Below are positions 8,299-17,253 of a stretch of 35,217 nt of DNA, piece by piece (positions within the stretch are counted from its first letter, which is position 1; each line of letters begins with the position of its first letter). Source of the DNA: Mesorhizobium sp. SCN 65-20 (GTDB lineage: Bacteria; Pseudomonadota; Alphaproteobacteria; Rhizobiales; Rhizobiaceae); assembly GCA_001724355.1 (NCBI GenBank), contig MEEF01000029.1, positions 1 to 35,217 on the forward strand. Direction: 5' to 3'. The translations under genes and the position numbers were made by a program. The notes under the pieces are model-generated. The model did not search any database. It was not told where the DNA came from and saw nothing but the letters and a program-made list of their open reading frames with translations.

Positions 8299-9374
8299 TG
8301 CGTGTAGACCTTTTCGATTTCGAGCTCCCTGAGGAGCGAATTGCGCTGCGTCCGGCCGAACCGCGCGACACCGCGCGGCTCTTGTGCGTACGGCCGGGCG
8401 AGGCGCTCGCCGATCTTTCTGTGCGCGACCTGCCGTCGCTTCTAAGCCCCGGCGATGTGCTTGTCCTCAACGACACGCGCGTCATCCCGGCTCAGCTCAA
8501 GGGTGTACGCGTGCGCGGCGAGGCGGTGGCGCATGTCGATGCGACGCTGCACATGCGCACCGCCCCGGACCGCTGGCTCGCCTTCATGCGGCCCGGCAAA
8601 CGCGTGGCCGTCGGCGACCGCATCCAGTTCGGCCACAGTGCCGAGGCCTGCATGCTTGGTCAGCTCGACGCGACCGTGCTGGAGAAAGGCGAGGGCGGCG
8701 AGGCGCTGCTGGCGTTCGATCTCTCCGGCCCCGCGCTGGACGAGGCGCTGCATGCCGTCGGCCACATTCCGCTGCCTCCTTACATCGCCTCCAAGCGCGC
8801 CGACGACGAGCGCGACCGGAAGGACTACCAGACCGTTTATGCCCGCGAAGAGGGCGCGGTGGCTGCCCCTACCGCCGGCCTGCATTTCACGCCGGAGCTG
8901 TTTGCGGCGCTCGAGGCGCGCGGCATCGAAAAGCAGTTCGTGACTCTGCATGTCGGCGCCGGCACGTTTTTGCCCGTGAAGGCCGACGACACCGCCGACC
9001 ACAAGATGCATGCCGAAATCGGCCATGTGTCCGCCGAAACGGCCAAGGTGCTGAACGCGGCGCGGGCGCGGGGCAACAAGGTGGTTGCAGTCGGCACCAC
9101 ATCGCTGCGGCTGATGGAAAGTGCTGCGCGCGCCGACGGCACGCTCGCCCCCTGGTCCGGCCCGACTGACATCTTCATCACGCCGGGCTACCGCTTCAGG
9201 TTCGTCGATGCGCTGATGACCAATTTCCATCTGCCGCGCTCGACGCTGTTCATGTTGGTCTCGGCCTTTGCCGGGCTGGAACGCATGCACGAGGTCTACG
9301 CGCATGCCATATCGAGCGGCTATCGCTTCTATTCCTACGGCGATGCCAGCCTGCTGTTCAGGGACGACCAATGA
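8298..9374 (+). CDS. queA: S-adenosylmethionine:tRNA ribosyltransferase-isomerase
   Basis: Transfers and isomerises the ribosyl moiety of SAM onto preQ1-modified tRNA to give epoxyqueuosine. 358 aa, normal for QueA. Recognised by [24 protein letters not shown] at the N-terminus (residues 1-24), [13 protein letters not shown], the central GHIPLPPYI and DYQTVYA elements, [13 protein letters not shown], and the C-terminal [23 protein letters not shown] region. The start at 8298 overlaps the stop of the previous gene by one base. Its stop overlaps the tgt start (ATGA), so queA and tgt are coupled and act in the same pathway. Confidence 0.97.
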   Translation: MRVDLFDFELPEERIALRPAEPRDTARLLCVRPGEALADLSVRDLPSLLSPGDVLVLNDTRVIPAQLKGVRVRGEAVAHVDATLHMRTAPDRWLAFMRPGKRVAVGDRIQFGHSAEACMLGQLDATVLEKGEGGEALLAFDLSGPALDEALHAVGHIPLPPYIASKRADDERDRKDYQTVYAREEGAVAAPTAGLHFTPELFAALEARGIEKQFVTLHVGAGTFLPVKADDTADHKMHAEIGHVSAETAKVLNAARARGNKVVAVGTTSLRLMESAARADGTLAPWSGPTDIFITPGYRFRFVDALMTNFHLPRSTLFMLVSAFAGLERMHEVYAHAISSGYRFYSYGDASLLFRDDQ

Positions 9375-10507
9375 GTTCTGAGTTCACCTTCAAGCTGCTC
9401 GCGACCGACGGCAAGGCGCGGCGCGGCGAGATCACCATGCCACGCGGCACGATCCGCACGCCGGCCTTCATGCCCGTCGGCACCGGCGGCACGGTGAAGG
9501 CCATGTACATGGACCAGGTGCGCGGCGTCGGCGCCGACATCATCCTGGGCAACACCTATCATTTGATGCTGCGGCCCGGCGCGGAACGGGTGGCCAAGCT
9601 CGGCGGACTGCACGATTTCGCCCGCTGGCCGCACCCGATCCTGACCGATTCCGGCGGCTTCCAGGTGATGTCGCTGTCGAAGCTGCGCAAGATCACCGAA
9701 AAGGGCGTGACCTTCCGCTCGCATATCGACGGCGCGCCCTACGAGATGTCGCCGGAGCGCTCGATCGAGATCCAGGGCCTGCTCGATTCCGACATCCAGA
9801 TGCAGCTCGACGAATGCACGGCACTGCCGTCGACGCCGAAGGAAATCCAGCGCGCCATGGAGCTGTCGCTGCGCTGGGCCGAGCGTTGCAAGACGGCCTT
9901 CGGCGACCAGCCCGGCAAGGCGATGTTCGGTATTGTGCAGGGGGGTGACATTCCCGACATGCGTGTGCGCTCGGCGCAAGCGCTGAAGGCGCTGGAGCTC
10001 AAGGGTTATGCGGTTGGTGGCCTGGCCGTCGGCGAGCCGCAGGAGGTGATGCTCGACATGCTCGACATCACCTGTCCGGAGCTACCGCAAGAGAAGCCGC
10101 GCTACCTGATGGGCGTGGGTACTCCCGACGACATCATCAAGTCAGTGGCGCGCGGCATCGACATGTTCGACTGCGTGATGCCGACGCGTGCCGGACGCCA
10201 CGGCCTAGCCTATACGAGGCGCGGCAAGGTGAACCTGCGCAACGCCCGCCACGCCGACGACCCGCGCCCACTGGATGAGGAAAGCGATTGCCCGGCCGCG
10301 CGCGACTACAGCCGCGCTTACCTGCACCATCTGGTGCGCTCGGGCGAGGCGCTGGGCGCGATGCTGCTGACCTGGAACAACCTGTCCTACTACCAGCACC
10401 TGATGAGCGAGATCCGCGCCTCGATCGAGGCCGGTCGATTTGCCGACCGGACCGCCGAGATCAGCGAAGGCTGGGCGCGCGGCGACATTCCGCTGCACAA
10501 GGGCTGA
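9371..10507 (+). CDS. tgt: queuine/preQ1 tRNA-guanine transglycosylase with degenerate zinc site
   Basis: Exchanges guanine-34 of GUN-anticodon tRNAs for preQ1, the step before QueA. 378 aa, standard length. The catalytic framework is intact: [12 protein letters not shown] (active-site Asp), GIVQGG, the nucleophile Asp in [13 protein letters not shown], and the substrate Gly loop GGLAVGEP. The usual zinc site is not intact: the family's CxCxxC reads S305-D-C307-P-A-A310, and the distal His of the TIHNL motif is Asn336 in TWNNL, with the expected 26-residue spacing from position 310. Only Cys307 remains. The fold is likely retained by other packing, as the surrounding NLRNARH and YSRAYLHHL sequence is normal. 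The stop is 2 nt from the end of convergent dinB. Confidence 0.96.
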   Translation: MSSEFTFKLLATDGKARRGEITMPRGTIRTPAFMPVGTGGTVKAMYMDQVRGVGADIILGNTYHLMLRPGAERVAKLGGLHDFARWPHPILTDSGGFQVMSLSKLRKITEKGVTFRSHIDGAPYEMSPERSIEIQGLLDSDIQMQLDECTALPSTPKEIQRAMELSLRWAERCKTAFGDQPGKAMFGIVQGGDIPDMRVRSAQALKALELKGYAVGGLAVGEPQEVMLDMLDITCPELPQEKPRYLMGVGTPDDIIKSVARGIDMFDCVMPTRAGRHGLAYTRRGKVNLRNARHADDPRPLDEESDCPAARDYSRAYLHHLVRSGEALGAMLLTWNNLSYYQHLMSEIRASIEAGRFADRTAEISEGWARGDIPLHKG

Positions 10508-10509
10508 AC

Positions 10510-11757
10510 TCAAAGTTCCTTTTCGGCCAGTTTGCGGAAGGCATCGGGCACCGAACCTGCGCGCCCGAGCGCCACCGAGGCGTAACCTACGGCCTCCCAA
10601 CCGAAACGTTCGCGGATTGCGTCCATGGCGCGGTCGGCACCCCAGCGCGCCTGGCCTTTTTGCGTGCCCGGCCGGTGCTTGTCGTCGGCGAGGCCCAGCG
10701 GCAGTTCGAGCTGCAGTCCCGAATGCTCCTCGAGATGGGAGACCGAGATAGCCAGGAGCGAGATGGTGCGCTCGCCGGGATATTGGGCGAGTGCGCCGCG
10801 TACCAGTTCCTCCGCGATCTCTGCGATCATCGCTGTGGCCGAGACCGGCGCGTCGAGCGTGATCGAGCGCGTCACCGATCGCAGATCGGCGAAGCGGACG
10901 CGGGCTGTGACCGTGCGGCCCGGACGTGACTTGGCCCGAAGACGCGAGGCGACGCGGTCGGCAAGGTGGCGCAGCGCCGGCACGTAGACATCCGGCCGGG
11001 CAGGCTTCATGCCCAGCGCCGACTGGGCGCCGGCGGAATGGGCGCGGCGATGCGGTTGCAGTGGGCGCGGGTCGCGGTTCCAGGCGAGTGCCGACAGTTT
11101 TTCGCCCGCGGCGGGACCGAGCAGGCGCTCGAGCACATGCCGGTTGGCGTTGGCCAACTCGCCGATGGTGGTGATGCCGGCCTCAGCCAGGCGCGTTTCG
11201 GTGACAGGGCCGACGCCCCACATCAGGCCGACGGGCAGGCAGTGCAGGAAGGCGATTTCTGTTCCCTCGTGGACGACGACGAGACCATCGGGCTTGGCGA
11301 CCTGCGAGGCGATCTTGGCGAGATGCTTGGTGCGGGCGACGCCGACGGAGATCGGCAGGCCGAGTTCGGCGCGGACCCTGTGCCTGATCTTGCGGGCGAT
11401 TTCCTCGGGCGAGCCGAAGAGATGGGTGCAGCCGGCGACGTCGGCGAAGGCCTCGTCGATGGAGATGCGCTCGACCAGCGGCGTGAAATCGCCGAGCACC
11501 GCGATCGCCGCGTCGCCCAGCCGCTGATACTCCCTGAAATTGCCGCCGACGAAGATCAGTCCGGGGCACAGTTGGCGGGCGCGCCGGCCGGGCATGCCAC
11601 CATGCACGCCGAATGCCTTGGCCTCGTAGGACGCCGCCAGCACCACCCCGCCGCCGACGGCAATCGGCTTTCCCCGCAGGCTGGGGTCGAGCAACTGTTC
11701 CACCGACGCGTAGAAGGCGTCGAGGTCGGCATGCAGGATGGTGGCTGCGCGTTCCAT
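10510..11757 (-). CDS. dinB: DNA polymerase IV (Y-family, DinB)
   Basis: Error-prone Y-family polymerase for translesion synthesis, 415 aa. Catalytic carboxylates are Asp11 in HADLDAFYASVE and Asp101-Glu102 in RISIDEAF; the little-finger domain follows the helix-hairpin-helix region (VGPVTETRLAEAGITTIGEL). QLELPLGL in the C-terminal part resembles a beta-clamp binding motif, but unlike E. coli DinB about 45 further residues follow it, a form seen in rhizobial DinB. The start at 11757 is preferred; an upstream in-frame ATG at 11790 lies inside the SOS box. It is LexA-regulated by inference from that box, and monocistronic. Confidence 0.95.
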   Translation of the reverse strand: MERAATILHADLDAFYASVEQLLDPSLRGKPIAVGGGVVLAASYEAKAFGVHGGMPGRRARQLCPGLIFVGGNFREYQRLGDAAIAVLGDFTPLVERISIDEAFADVAGCTHLFGSPEEIARKIRHRVRAELGLPISVGVARTKHLAKIASQVAKPDGLVVVHEGTEIAFLHCLPVGLMWGVGPVTETRLAEAGITTIGELANANRHVLERLLGPAAGEKLSALAWNRDPRPLQPHRRAHSAGAQSALGMKPARPDVYVPALRHLADRVASRLRAKSRPGRTVTARVRFADLRSVTRSITLDAPVSATAMIAEIAEELVRGALAQYPGERTISLLAISVSHLEEHSGLQLELPLGLADDKHRPGTQKGQARWGADRAMDAIRERFGWEAVGYASVALGRAGSVPDAFRKLAEKEL

Positions 11758-11784
11758 CGAGGTCGATCTGGCGAGAATGGAAGA

Positions 11785-11799
11785 GAACATAAAGGGAAC
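11785..11799 (-). promoter_or_regulatory. LexA (SOS) box upstream of dinB
   Basis: GAACATAAAGGGAAC is an exact GAAC-N7-GAAC direct repeat, read as GTTC-N7-GTTC on the coding strand of dinB. This is the LexA operator described for alphaproteobacteria, unlike the palindromic CTGT-N8-ACAG of E. coli. It sits 28 bases ahead of the chosen ATG of a classic SOS gene. Confidence 0.85.
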
Positions 11800-11903
11800 A
11801 TGCGCAGGAAAAGTCAAGCGCTGGCGCAAGCGGTGAAGGCAGGTGCGGGCTTATGGAAACAGCCGGCGTCGACTATGGTGCCGCCCATTCAAGGAGAGTC
11901 CCC

Positions 11904-12878
11904 ATGACCATTTTGCCGCGCGTTCCGACATTCGAAGACGTCAAGGTTGCGGCTTCCCGCATTTCGGGCGAGGCGCATCGCACGCCCGTGCTGACCTCGC
12001 GCACCGCCAATGCCAAGGCCGGCGGAGAGCTGTTCTTCAAGGCGGAGAATTTGCAGCGGGCGGGCGCCTTCAAGTTTCGCGGGGCCTATAATGCCGTCTC
12101 CGCACTATCGCCCGAAGCGCGGCGAAAGGGCGTCGTTGCCTTTTCCTCCGGCAACCACGCCCAGGCGCTCGCCTATGCGGCGACGCTGCTCGATGCGCCC
12201 TCGGTCATCGTGATGCCGGCCGATGCGCCCGTAATCAAGGTCGCGGCCACCAGGGGTTATGGCGCCGAGGTCGTGTTCTTCGATCGCTACAAGGACGACC
12301 GCGAGGCGATTGCGCGTGGCATCTCAGAGGAGCGCGGCATGACCGTCATTCCGCCCTTCGACCATCCCGACATCATTGCCGGCCAGGGCACGGCGGCCCT
12401 CGAACTGATCGAGGAGGTCGGGCCGCTCGACATCCTGATTGCGCCGCTCGGCGGCGGCGGCCTGCTCGCCGGCTGCGCGCTCAGCGCCAAGGCGCTCGCG
12501 CCCGGCTGCCGCGTCATCGGCGTCGAACCGGGGGCCGGCAATGACGGCCAGCAGTCACTGCGGAAGGGCGAGGTGGTGCGCATCGCGCCACCCAAGTCGA
12601 TCGCCGACGGAGCGCTGACTACCTTCGTCGGCGACCACAACTTCCCGATCCTCCAGGCCAAGGTCGACGACATCGTCACCGTCAACGACGCGCAACTGGT
12701 GTCGACCATGCGCTTCTTCGCCGAGCGCATGAAAGTGATCGTCGAGCCGACAGGCTGCCTGGGCGCGGCGGCGGCGCTCGACGGCATCGTCGATTGCGCG
12801 GGCAAGCGCGTCGGCATCGTCCTCAGCGGCGGCAACGTGGACTTGAAGGCACTGAGTGGGTTCTTCGCCGAGGCCTGA
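11904..12878 (+). CDS. threonine/serine dehydratase-like PLP enzyme
   Basis: Fold-type II PLP enzyme of 324 aa that probably deaminates threonine or serine (or beta-hydroxyaspartate) to a keto acid and ammonia. The Schiff-base lysine is Lys57 in GAFKFRGAYN, the SSGNHAQALA loop (81-90) binds substrate, and GGGGLLAG (183-190) holds the PLP phosphate; LSGGNVD near the end is the usual C-terminal active-site segment. There is no C-terminal ACT-like regulatory domain, so it resembles catabolic threonine dehydratases, serine racemase and threo-3-hydroxyaspartate ammonia-lyase rather than biosynthetic IlvA. AAGGAG at 11891 sets the start. Which substrate it prefers cannot be read here. It is divergent from dinB and isolated from the next gene by a promoter. 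Confidence 0.88.
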   Translation: MTILPRVPTFEDVKVAASRISGEAHRTPVLTSRTANAKAGGELFFKAENLQRAGAFKFRGAYNAVSALSPEARRKGVVAFSSGNHAQALAYAATLLDAPSVIVMPADAPVIKVAATRGYGAEVVFFDRYKDDREAIARGISEERGMTVIPPFDHPDIIAGQGTAALELIEEVGPLDILIAPLGGGGLLAGCALSAKALAPGCRVIGVEPGAGNDGQQSLRKGEVVRIAPPKSIADGALTTFVGDHNFPILQAKVDDIVTVNDAQLVSTMRFFAERMKVIVEPTGCLGAAAALDGIVDCAGKRVGIVLSGGNVDLKALSGFFAEA

Positions 12879-12913
12879 AGGGAGGGACGCCGGCGCGGTC
12901 ATTTTCTCAGCGT

Positions 12914-12942
12914 CTTGAACGAACAGGAAAAGCCGACTATCT
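12914..12942 (+). promoter_or_regulatory. sigma-70-type promoter for the ABC-F gene
   Basis: CTTGAA (12914-12919), 17-base spacer, CTATCT (12937-12942): near the rhizobial housekeeping pattern CTTGAC-N17-CTATAT. It would give a leader of roughly 80 nt before the ATG at 13032. Confidence 0.55.
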
Positions 12943-13031
12943 GGGCGGTATCCGCAATTTCAACAGGATGTGTGCATCGATGGATTTTTACCCAACAGCA
13001 ACGCCGAACCGCTTTGCCATTGGGGAATTCC

Positions 13032-14627
13032 ATGCCTGCATCAATCTCTCTGTCGAATATTGCCTGGTCCACGCCTGACGGCCGGACACTCTTTTCCGAT
13101 CTATCGCTGAACTTCGAAACCGGCCGCTCGGGGCTTGTCGGTCGCAATGGCGTCGGCAAGTCGACGCTTCTGCATCTGATATCAGGTTCGCTGCAGCCGC
13201 AGGCGGGCAAGCTGTCCGTCAGCGGAACGCTTGGGCTGTTGCGCCAGGCGGCGCAGGTGTCTCCCGATGAAACCATTGCGAACTTGTTCGGGGCTTCGTC
13301 CGGGCTTGATCTGCTGCGCCGTGCCGAGGCCGGGCTTGCCGATGTCGATGAACTGGCCGGTGCCGACTGGACGCTGGAGGCTCGCATCGAGACTGCACTT
13401 GCCCGTGTCGGGCTGAGTGCAGAGCCGGGCACTGTGCTGTCTGCTCTGTCGGGCGGCCAGCGCACGCGCGCCGGGCTCGCGGCACTGGTCTTCGGTGAGC
13501 CTGACTTCATCCTGCTTGACGAGCCGACGAACAATCTCGACCGTGACGGCCGGAAGGCGGTGGTCGACCTGTTGGCTGGCTGGCGCGCTGGCGCAATCGT
13601 CGTCAGCCACGACCGCGAGTTGCTCGATACCATGGACGCCATCGTCGAGCTGACGTCCGTCGGGGCCACGCGCTACGGCGGCAGCTGGAGCCACTACCGC
13701 GAGCGCAAGGCGATCGAACTGGCGGCCGCCGAGCACAATCTTGTCGACGCCGAGCGGCGTGTGTCGGAGATCGCGCAGAAAGCGCAGGCAACGGCCGAGC
13801 GCAAGGCGCGCAAGGACGGCGCCGGCAAGCGCAAGGCCGCCAAGGGCGACATGCCGCGCATCCTCATGAACGGCCTGAAGAACCGCGCCGAAAACACTTC
13901 GGGCGAAAACATACGCCTGACGGAACGAAGGCGCGTCGAGGCGGAAGCAGATGCCGCGGCCGCACGCGAGCGGATCGAAGTGCTGCAGTCGATCTCGGTT
14001 AAGCTTCCGTCGACGGGATTGCCGTCCACCAAGGCAGTGATGCGGATCGATCGCCTGACTGCGGGCTACGAGCCGGGCAAACCTGTCATCTCTGACTTTT
14101 CGATGATGCTGACGGGGCCGGAGCGGATTGCCGTCAGCGGCGGCAACGGTACCGGCAAGACCACGCTGCTCAAGGCGATCTCGGGCGAGCTCGAACCGTG
14201 GGCAGGCGGCGTCTCCGTGCTGACCGACTACGCCATGCTCGACCAGCAGGTCGGTCTGCTCGATGCAAACGCTTCGATCCGGGACAATTTCCGCCGCATC
14301 AATCCCGAGGCGGACGAGAATGCATGCCGTGCCGCGCTGGCGCGCTTCATGTTCCGCGCCGATGCGGCGTTGCAGGTCGTCGGCAGCCTGAGCGGCGGAC
14401 AATTGCTGCGGGCAGGGCTCGCCTGCGTGCTCGGCGGCAAGTCATTACCGCCATTGCTGATCCTCGACGAGCCGACCAACCACCTCGACATCGACTCGAT
14501 CGAGGCCGTGGAGGCCGGATTGCGCGCCTATGACGGGGCGCTGCTGGTGGTGAGCCACGACCAGGCGTTCCTTGATGCAATCGGCATCACGAGGCGGGTC
14601 GAGCTGGGTGGCATCACCACGACGTGA
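13032..14627 (+). CDS. ABC-F family ATPase (translation-associated)
   Basis: Soluble protein of 531 aa with two fused ABC ATPase domains and no membrane segments, the hallmark of ABC-F factors that act on the ribosome. Domain 1: Walker A GRNGVGKST (37-45), signature LSGGQRTRAG (139-148), Walker B ILLDEPTNNLD (160-170). Domain 2: Walker A GGNGTGKTT (370-378), signature LSGGQLLRAG, Walker B LILDEPTNHLD (476-486). A basic, alanine-rich linker at about 225-330 separates them (the P-site tRNA interaction region). It resembles Uup/YheS-like members; a role in antibiotic protection is possible but not shown. ATG 13032 has GGGGAA 5-10 bases upstream. The reading frame extends upstream to TTG 12915, which lies in the promoter and is not used here. 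Confidence 0.9.
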   Translation: MPASISLSNIAWSTPDGRTLFSDLSLNFETGRSGLVGRNGVGKSTLLHLISGSLQPQAGKLSVSGTLGLLRQAAQVSPDETIANLFGASSGLDLLRRAEAGLADVDELAGADWTLEARIETALARVGLSAEPGTVLSALSGGQRTRAGLAALVFGEPDFILLDEPTNNLDRDGRKAVVDLLAGWRAGAIVVSHDRELLDTMDAIVELTSVGATRYGGSWSHYRERKAIELAAAEHNLVDAERRVSEIAQKAQATAERKARKDGAGKRKAAKGDMPRILMNGLKNRAENTSGENIRLTERRRVEAEADAAAARERIEVLQSISVKLPSTGLPSTKAVMRIDRLTAGYEPGKPVISDFSMMLTGPERIAVSGGNGTGKTTLLKAISGELEPWAGGVSVLTDYAMLDQQVGLLDANASIRDNFRRINPEADENACRAALARFMFRADAALQVVGSLSGGQLLRAGLACVLGGKSLPPLLILDEPTNHLDIDSIEAVEAGLRAYDGALLVVSHDQAFLDAIGITRRVELGGITTT

Positions 14628-14692
14628 GCGTAGGTGGATTGCGCCGTACCCGTATCCGGCGAAGATGGCGGCGGAACACGAGGGATGAGACG

Positions 14693-16267
14693 ATGAGCGG
14701 ACGAACGATGCACAGGAACGGAGCCGACGTGCTGACCGACGTGCTGCTGGCTAGTGGCGTCGATGTCTGCTTCGCCAATCCCGGTACGTCGGAAATGCAC
14801 TTCGTTGCAGCGCTCGACCGCAAGCCGGAATTGCGCTGCGTTCTGGGCCTTGCCGAGGGCGTGGTGACGGGGGCGGCCGACGGATATGCGCGCATGGCCG
14901 GCCGTCCGGCAGCCACGCTACTGCACACCGGGCCTGGCCTCGCCAATGGATTGGCCAACCTCCACAACGCCAGGAGGGCCCGGACGCCGATGATCAACAT
15001 CGTCGGCGACCATGCTTCGTATCATCTGCCATTGGACGCTCCACTGACGAGCGACATAGAGAGCCTGGCACGGCCGATGTCGAACTGGGTGCGACGGGTG
15101 AGCGGTCCCGACGACGTCGGGACCGCCGCGGAAGCAGCCTATCGCGCCGCGCTGACGCCACCGGGTGTGGTGACCTTGATCCTTCCTGCCGACGCTGCCT
15201 GGGGCGAGCCGACCGGACAAACGGCGCTCACCAAGGTAGTCATCGATCCGCCACGGGCACCTGATGTCGATGTCGTGCGCGATGTTGCCAAGGCTATCCG
15301 CACCAACCCTGGCCGAGTGGGAATGGTGCTGAGCGGGGTGGCGGCCCTGGCCGACGGGCTCGAACTTGCCGGGCGCATCGCCAGCGAGTGCGACGTGACG
15401 CTGTTCAATGAGGTGCTTGTCGCCCACACCCAGCGGGGACGCGGGCGGACTGCACCGCCACGCATTCCCTATCCGATAGACATGGCGCAGGAGGTCCTTC
15501 GCGACATCGATGTGCTGGTCCTCGTCGGTGCTCCGGAGCCGGTGGCCTTCTTCGCCTATCCCGGCAAGCCGGGCCGGCTGGTGCGCGAGGATTGCACCCT
15601 GCTGACGCTCGCCCGGCATGGCGACGATCTGCTGGCCGCACTTGACGCCCTACGCGAGGAACTCGGCGTGAAACGCAAGGGGATCGTGCCGCTTGCCCTG
15701 CCGATGGAAGCGGGCGTGCCAACAGGCCCGCTGACCGACGATGCGGTGGCCGTCACCGTCGCGGCCAAGCTGCCCGAGAACGCGATTGTCGTGGAAGAGG
15801 CGATCACGTCGGGCCGGCGCTACTTTCCACTCTCGGCCTTCTCGACGCCGCATGACTTCATCATGACGACGGGTGGCTCCATCGGCGACGGCATCCCGCT
15901 GGCGACAGGGGCAGCCGTCGCCTGCCCGGACCGCAAGGTAATCAACCTCCAGGCCGACGGCAGCGCCATGTACACAGTTCAGGGACTGTGGACCCAGGCG
16001 CGAGAGAATCTGGACATAGTCACCGTCATTTTCTCGAACCGTACCTACGCCATCCTCCATGCCGAGATGCGCAATGTTGGCGTGGACAAGATCGGCCGCA
16101 ACGCCCGCTACATGCTCGACCTGGACAAACCGGCGATCGACTGGGTTTCGATTGCGCGGGGAATGGGTGTGGAGGCCGCGGCAGCTACGACCTGCGAGGA
16201 TTTCGCAAGATTGTTCGATGCCGCGCTGGCGCGGCGAGGGCCTTTCCTCATCGAGGCGCAAATCTGA
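14693..16267 (+). CDS. thiamine-diphosphate enzyme of the acetolactate synthase large-subunit family
   Basis: ThDP-dependent enzyme of 524 aa related to acetolactate synthase, benzoylformate decarboxylase and similar carboligases or decarboxylases. The activating glutamate is Glu55 in LGLAEGVVTGAADGYARM; the C-terminal ThDP/Mg site reads ADGSAMYTVQGLWTQ (421 onward) with the Asn of SNRTYAIL, so the first residue of the usual GDGS motif is alanine. It is shorter than biosynthetic IlvB (about 570-600 aa) and no small subunit gene is nearby, so branched-chain amino-acid synthesis is unlikely. A decarboxylase or lyase of an aromatic or 2-oxo acid is possible. Start 14693 is preferred since GAGGGATGAG precedes it; upstream sequence is arginine-rich and overlaps the ABC-F gene end. 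It ends 3 nt from the convergent DUF4864 gene. Confidence 0.85.
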   Translation: MSGRTMHRNGADVLTDVLLASGVDVCFANPGTSEMHFVAALDRKPELRCVLGLAEGVVTGAADGYARMAGRPAATLLHTGPGLANGLANLHNARRARTPMINIVGDHASYHLPLDAPLTSDIESLARPMSNWVRRVSGPDDVGTAAEAAYRAALTPPGVVTLILPADAAWGEPTGQTALTKVVIDPPRAPDVDVVRDVAKAIRTNPGRVGMVLSGVAALADGLELAGRIASECDVTLFNEVLVAHTQRGRGRTAPPRIPYPIDMAQEVLRDIDVLVLVGAPEPVAFFAYPGKPGRLVREDCTLLTLARHGDDLLAALDALREELGVKRKGIVPLALPMEAGVPTGPLTDDAVAVTVAAKLPENAIVVEEAITSGRRYFPLSAFSTPHDFIMTTGGSIGDGIPLATGAAVACPDRKVINLQADGSAMYTVQGLWTQARENLDIVTVIFSNRTYAILHAEMRNVGVDKIGRNARYMLDLDKPAIDWVSIARGMGVEAAAATTCEDFARLFDAALARRGPFLIEAQI

Positions 16268-16270
16268 GGG

Positions 16271-16684
16271 CTACGTGCTAACGGAGTTTGCCGCGCGCAG
16301 GCTGACGCCGGTGATGCGCCAGATTCCGTCCGACTGAAGCTCGAGCGTGTAGATGGCTTCGTAGTCCCTGCCGTCCGGCCCGACGATCAGCACCTGCTGG
16401 ATGATCGCGGACTGGCTCATTTCCTGTACCTTGCCGAAGCTGTAGCTCTGCGAGTGATGGACGGCACTGTAGCCGCCGGCGACCATGTCCATGAAGCTGT
16501 CGAGCGTCGGGAAGATGCGCTTCACATTGGGTGCGGCGTAAGCGTAGGCGCCGGCGTCGTCGCCCGCGCGAAATGCCTGGAGCTGGGCTGATATGCTGTC
16601 CTGCGCCGCCTTGATCTCGGCGTCGCCGGCAAGGACGGGGAAGGCGAACAACAGTGGTGCGAGCAGTATCGCGGCCGGGCGCAT
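16271..16684 (-). CDS. secreted DUF4864-like protein
   Basis: Exported protein of 137 aa. Residues 1-19 form a signal peptide (MRPAAILLAPLLFAFPVLA then GDAE). The mature part opens with a helix (IKAAQDSISAQLQAFRAGDDAGAYAYAAP), then a beta-rich half with YEAIYTLELQSDGIWRITGVSLR, the NTF2-like/cystatin-like pattern of DUF4864. Proteins of this type are periplasmic, function unknown. GGGAGA stands before the ATG at 16684; the longer frame to 16837 is unlikely. Divergent from the Lrp-like gene with 176 bases between, containing no other gene. Confidence 0.8.
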   Translation of the reverse strand: MRPAAILLAPLLFAFPVLAGDAEIKAAQDSISAQLQAFRAGDDAGAYAYAAPNVKRIFPTLDSFMDMVAGGYSAVHHSQSYSFGKVQEMSQSAIIQQVLIVGPDGRDYEAIYTLELQSDGIWRITGVSLRAANSVST

Positions 16685-16860
16685 CCATGTCTCCCGTTCG
16701 GCACCTGGCAATGGCGGGCGCCATGCTGGCATTGTAACATACGCCAAGGCGGACTTCGCGGTTTCACCCTTGAGGGCGATCTGTCCAGGATGCATCCTTG
16801 AAAGCGTCGCCGCGTTCTGCAACAAGACCGCCATCAACGGCAGCCCGAACGGACGAAGCG

Positions 16861-17097
16861 ATGAAGACCTTTTTCGTGCAGATCAAATGCGAACTGGGCA
16901 AGGCCTATGAAGTGGCGAGCGCGCTCGCCGATGCCGAGATCGCCTCGGAAATCTACTCGACGGCAGGCAACTACGATCTGCTCGCCAAGTTCTACGTCGA
17001 CGACGAGGTCGATATCGGCCATTTCGTCAACCAGCGAGTCCACTCGATCGGTAACATCAAGGACACCTTCACCACGGTCACATTCCGCGCCTTCTAG
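16861..17097 (+). CDS. stand-alone Lrp/AsnC ligand-binding (RAM) domain protein
   Basis: 78-aa protein corresponding to only the effector-binding half of Lrp/AsnC regulators, with no helix-turn-helix. Recognisable features: MKTFFVQIKCELGKAYEVASAL, then EIYSTAGNYDLLAKFYVDD with the typical G-x-Y-D-LL turn, and a closing GNIKDTFTTVTF strand. These stand-alone RAM proteins form beta-alpha-beta-beta dimers and decamers that bind amino acids. It lies 156 nt upstream of the Anbu cluster on the same strand and could sense amino acids for it, but that is inference from position only. Confidence 0.88.
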   Translation: MKTFFVQIKCELGKAYEVASALADAEIASEIYSTAGNYDLLAKFYVDDEVDIGHFVNQRVHSIGNIKDTFTTVTFRAF

Positions 17098-17215
17098 GTC
17101 CGCATTCGGGCACGACGCGCCCAATGCCCGGTCTTCGTGCCGAAACCATGGGCAATATTGCGAATGTGCAGCCGGCTGCGCTCCAAATAGGCGATTGCGC
17201 TTGATTTTCTCCCGC

Positions 17216-17235
17216 AAGGTCATTTCACTGACCTT
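17216..17235. promoter_or_regulatory. inverted repeat AAGGTCA-N6-TGACCTT before the Anbu cluster
   Basis: A perfect 7-bp inverted repeat spaced by six bases (TTTCAC), 3 nt before the AGGGGA ribosome site of the ATP-grasp gene. Could be a dimer-binding operator or a short RNA hairpin controlling the leader. No clear promoter is seen around it; TTGATT at 17201 may be the -35. Confidence 0.45.
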
Positions 17236-17253
17236 CAGAGGGGAGTGCGTAGC

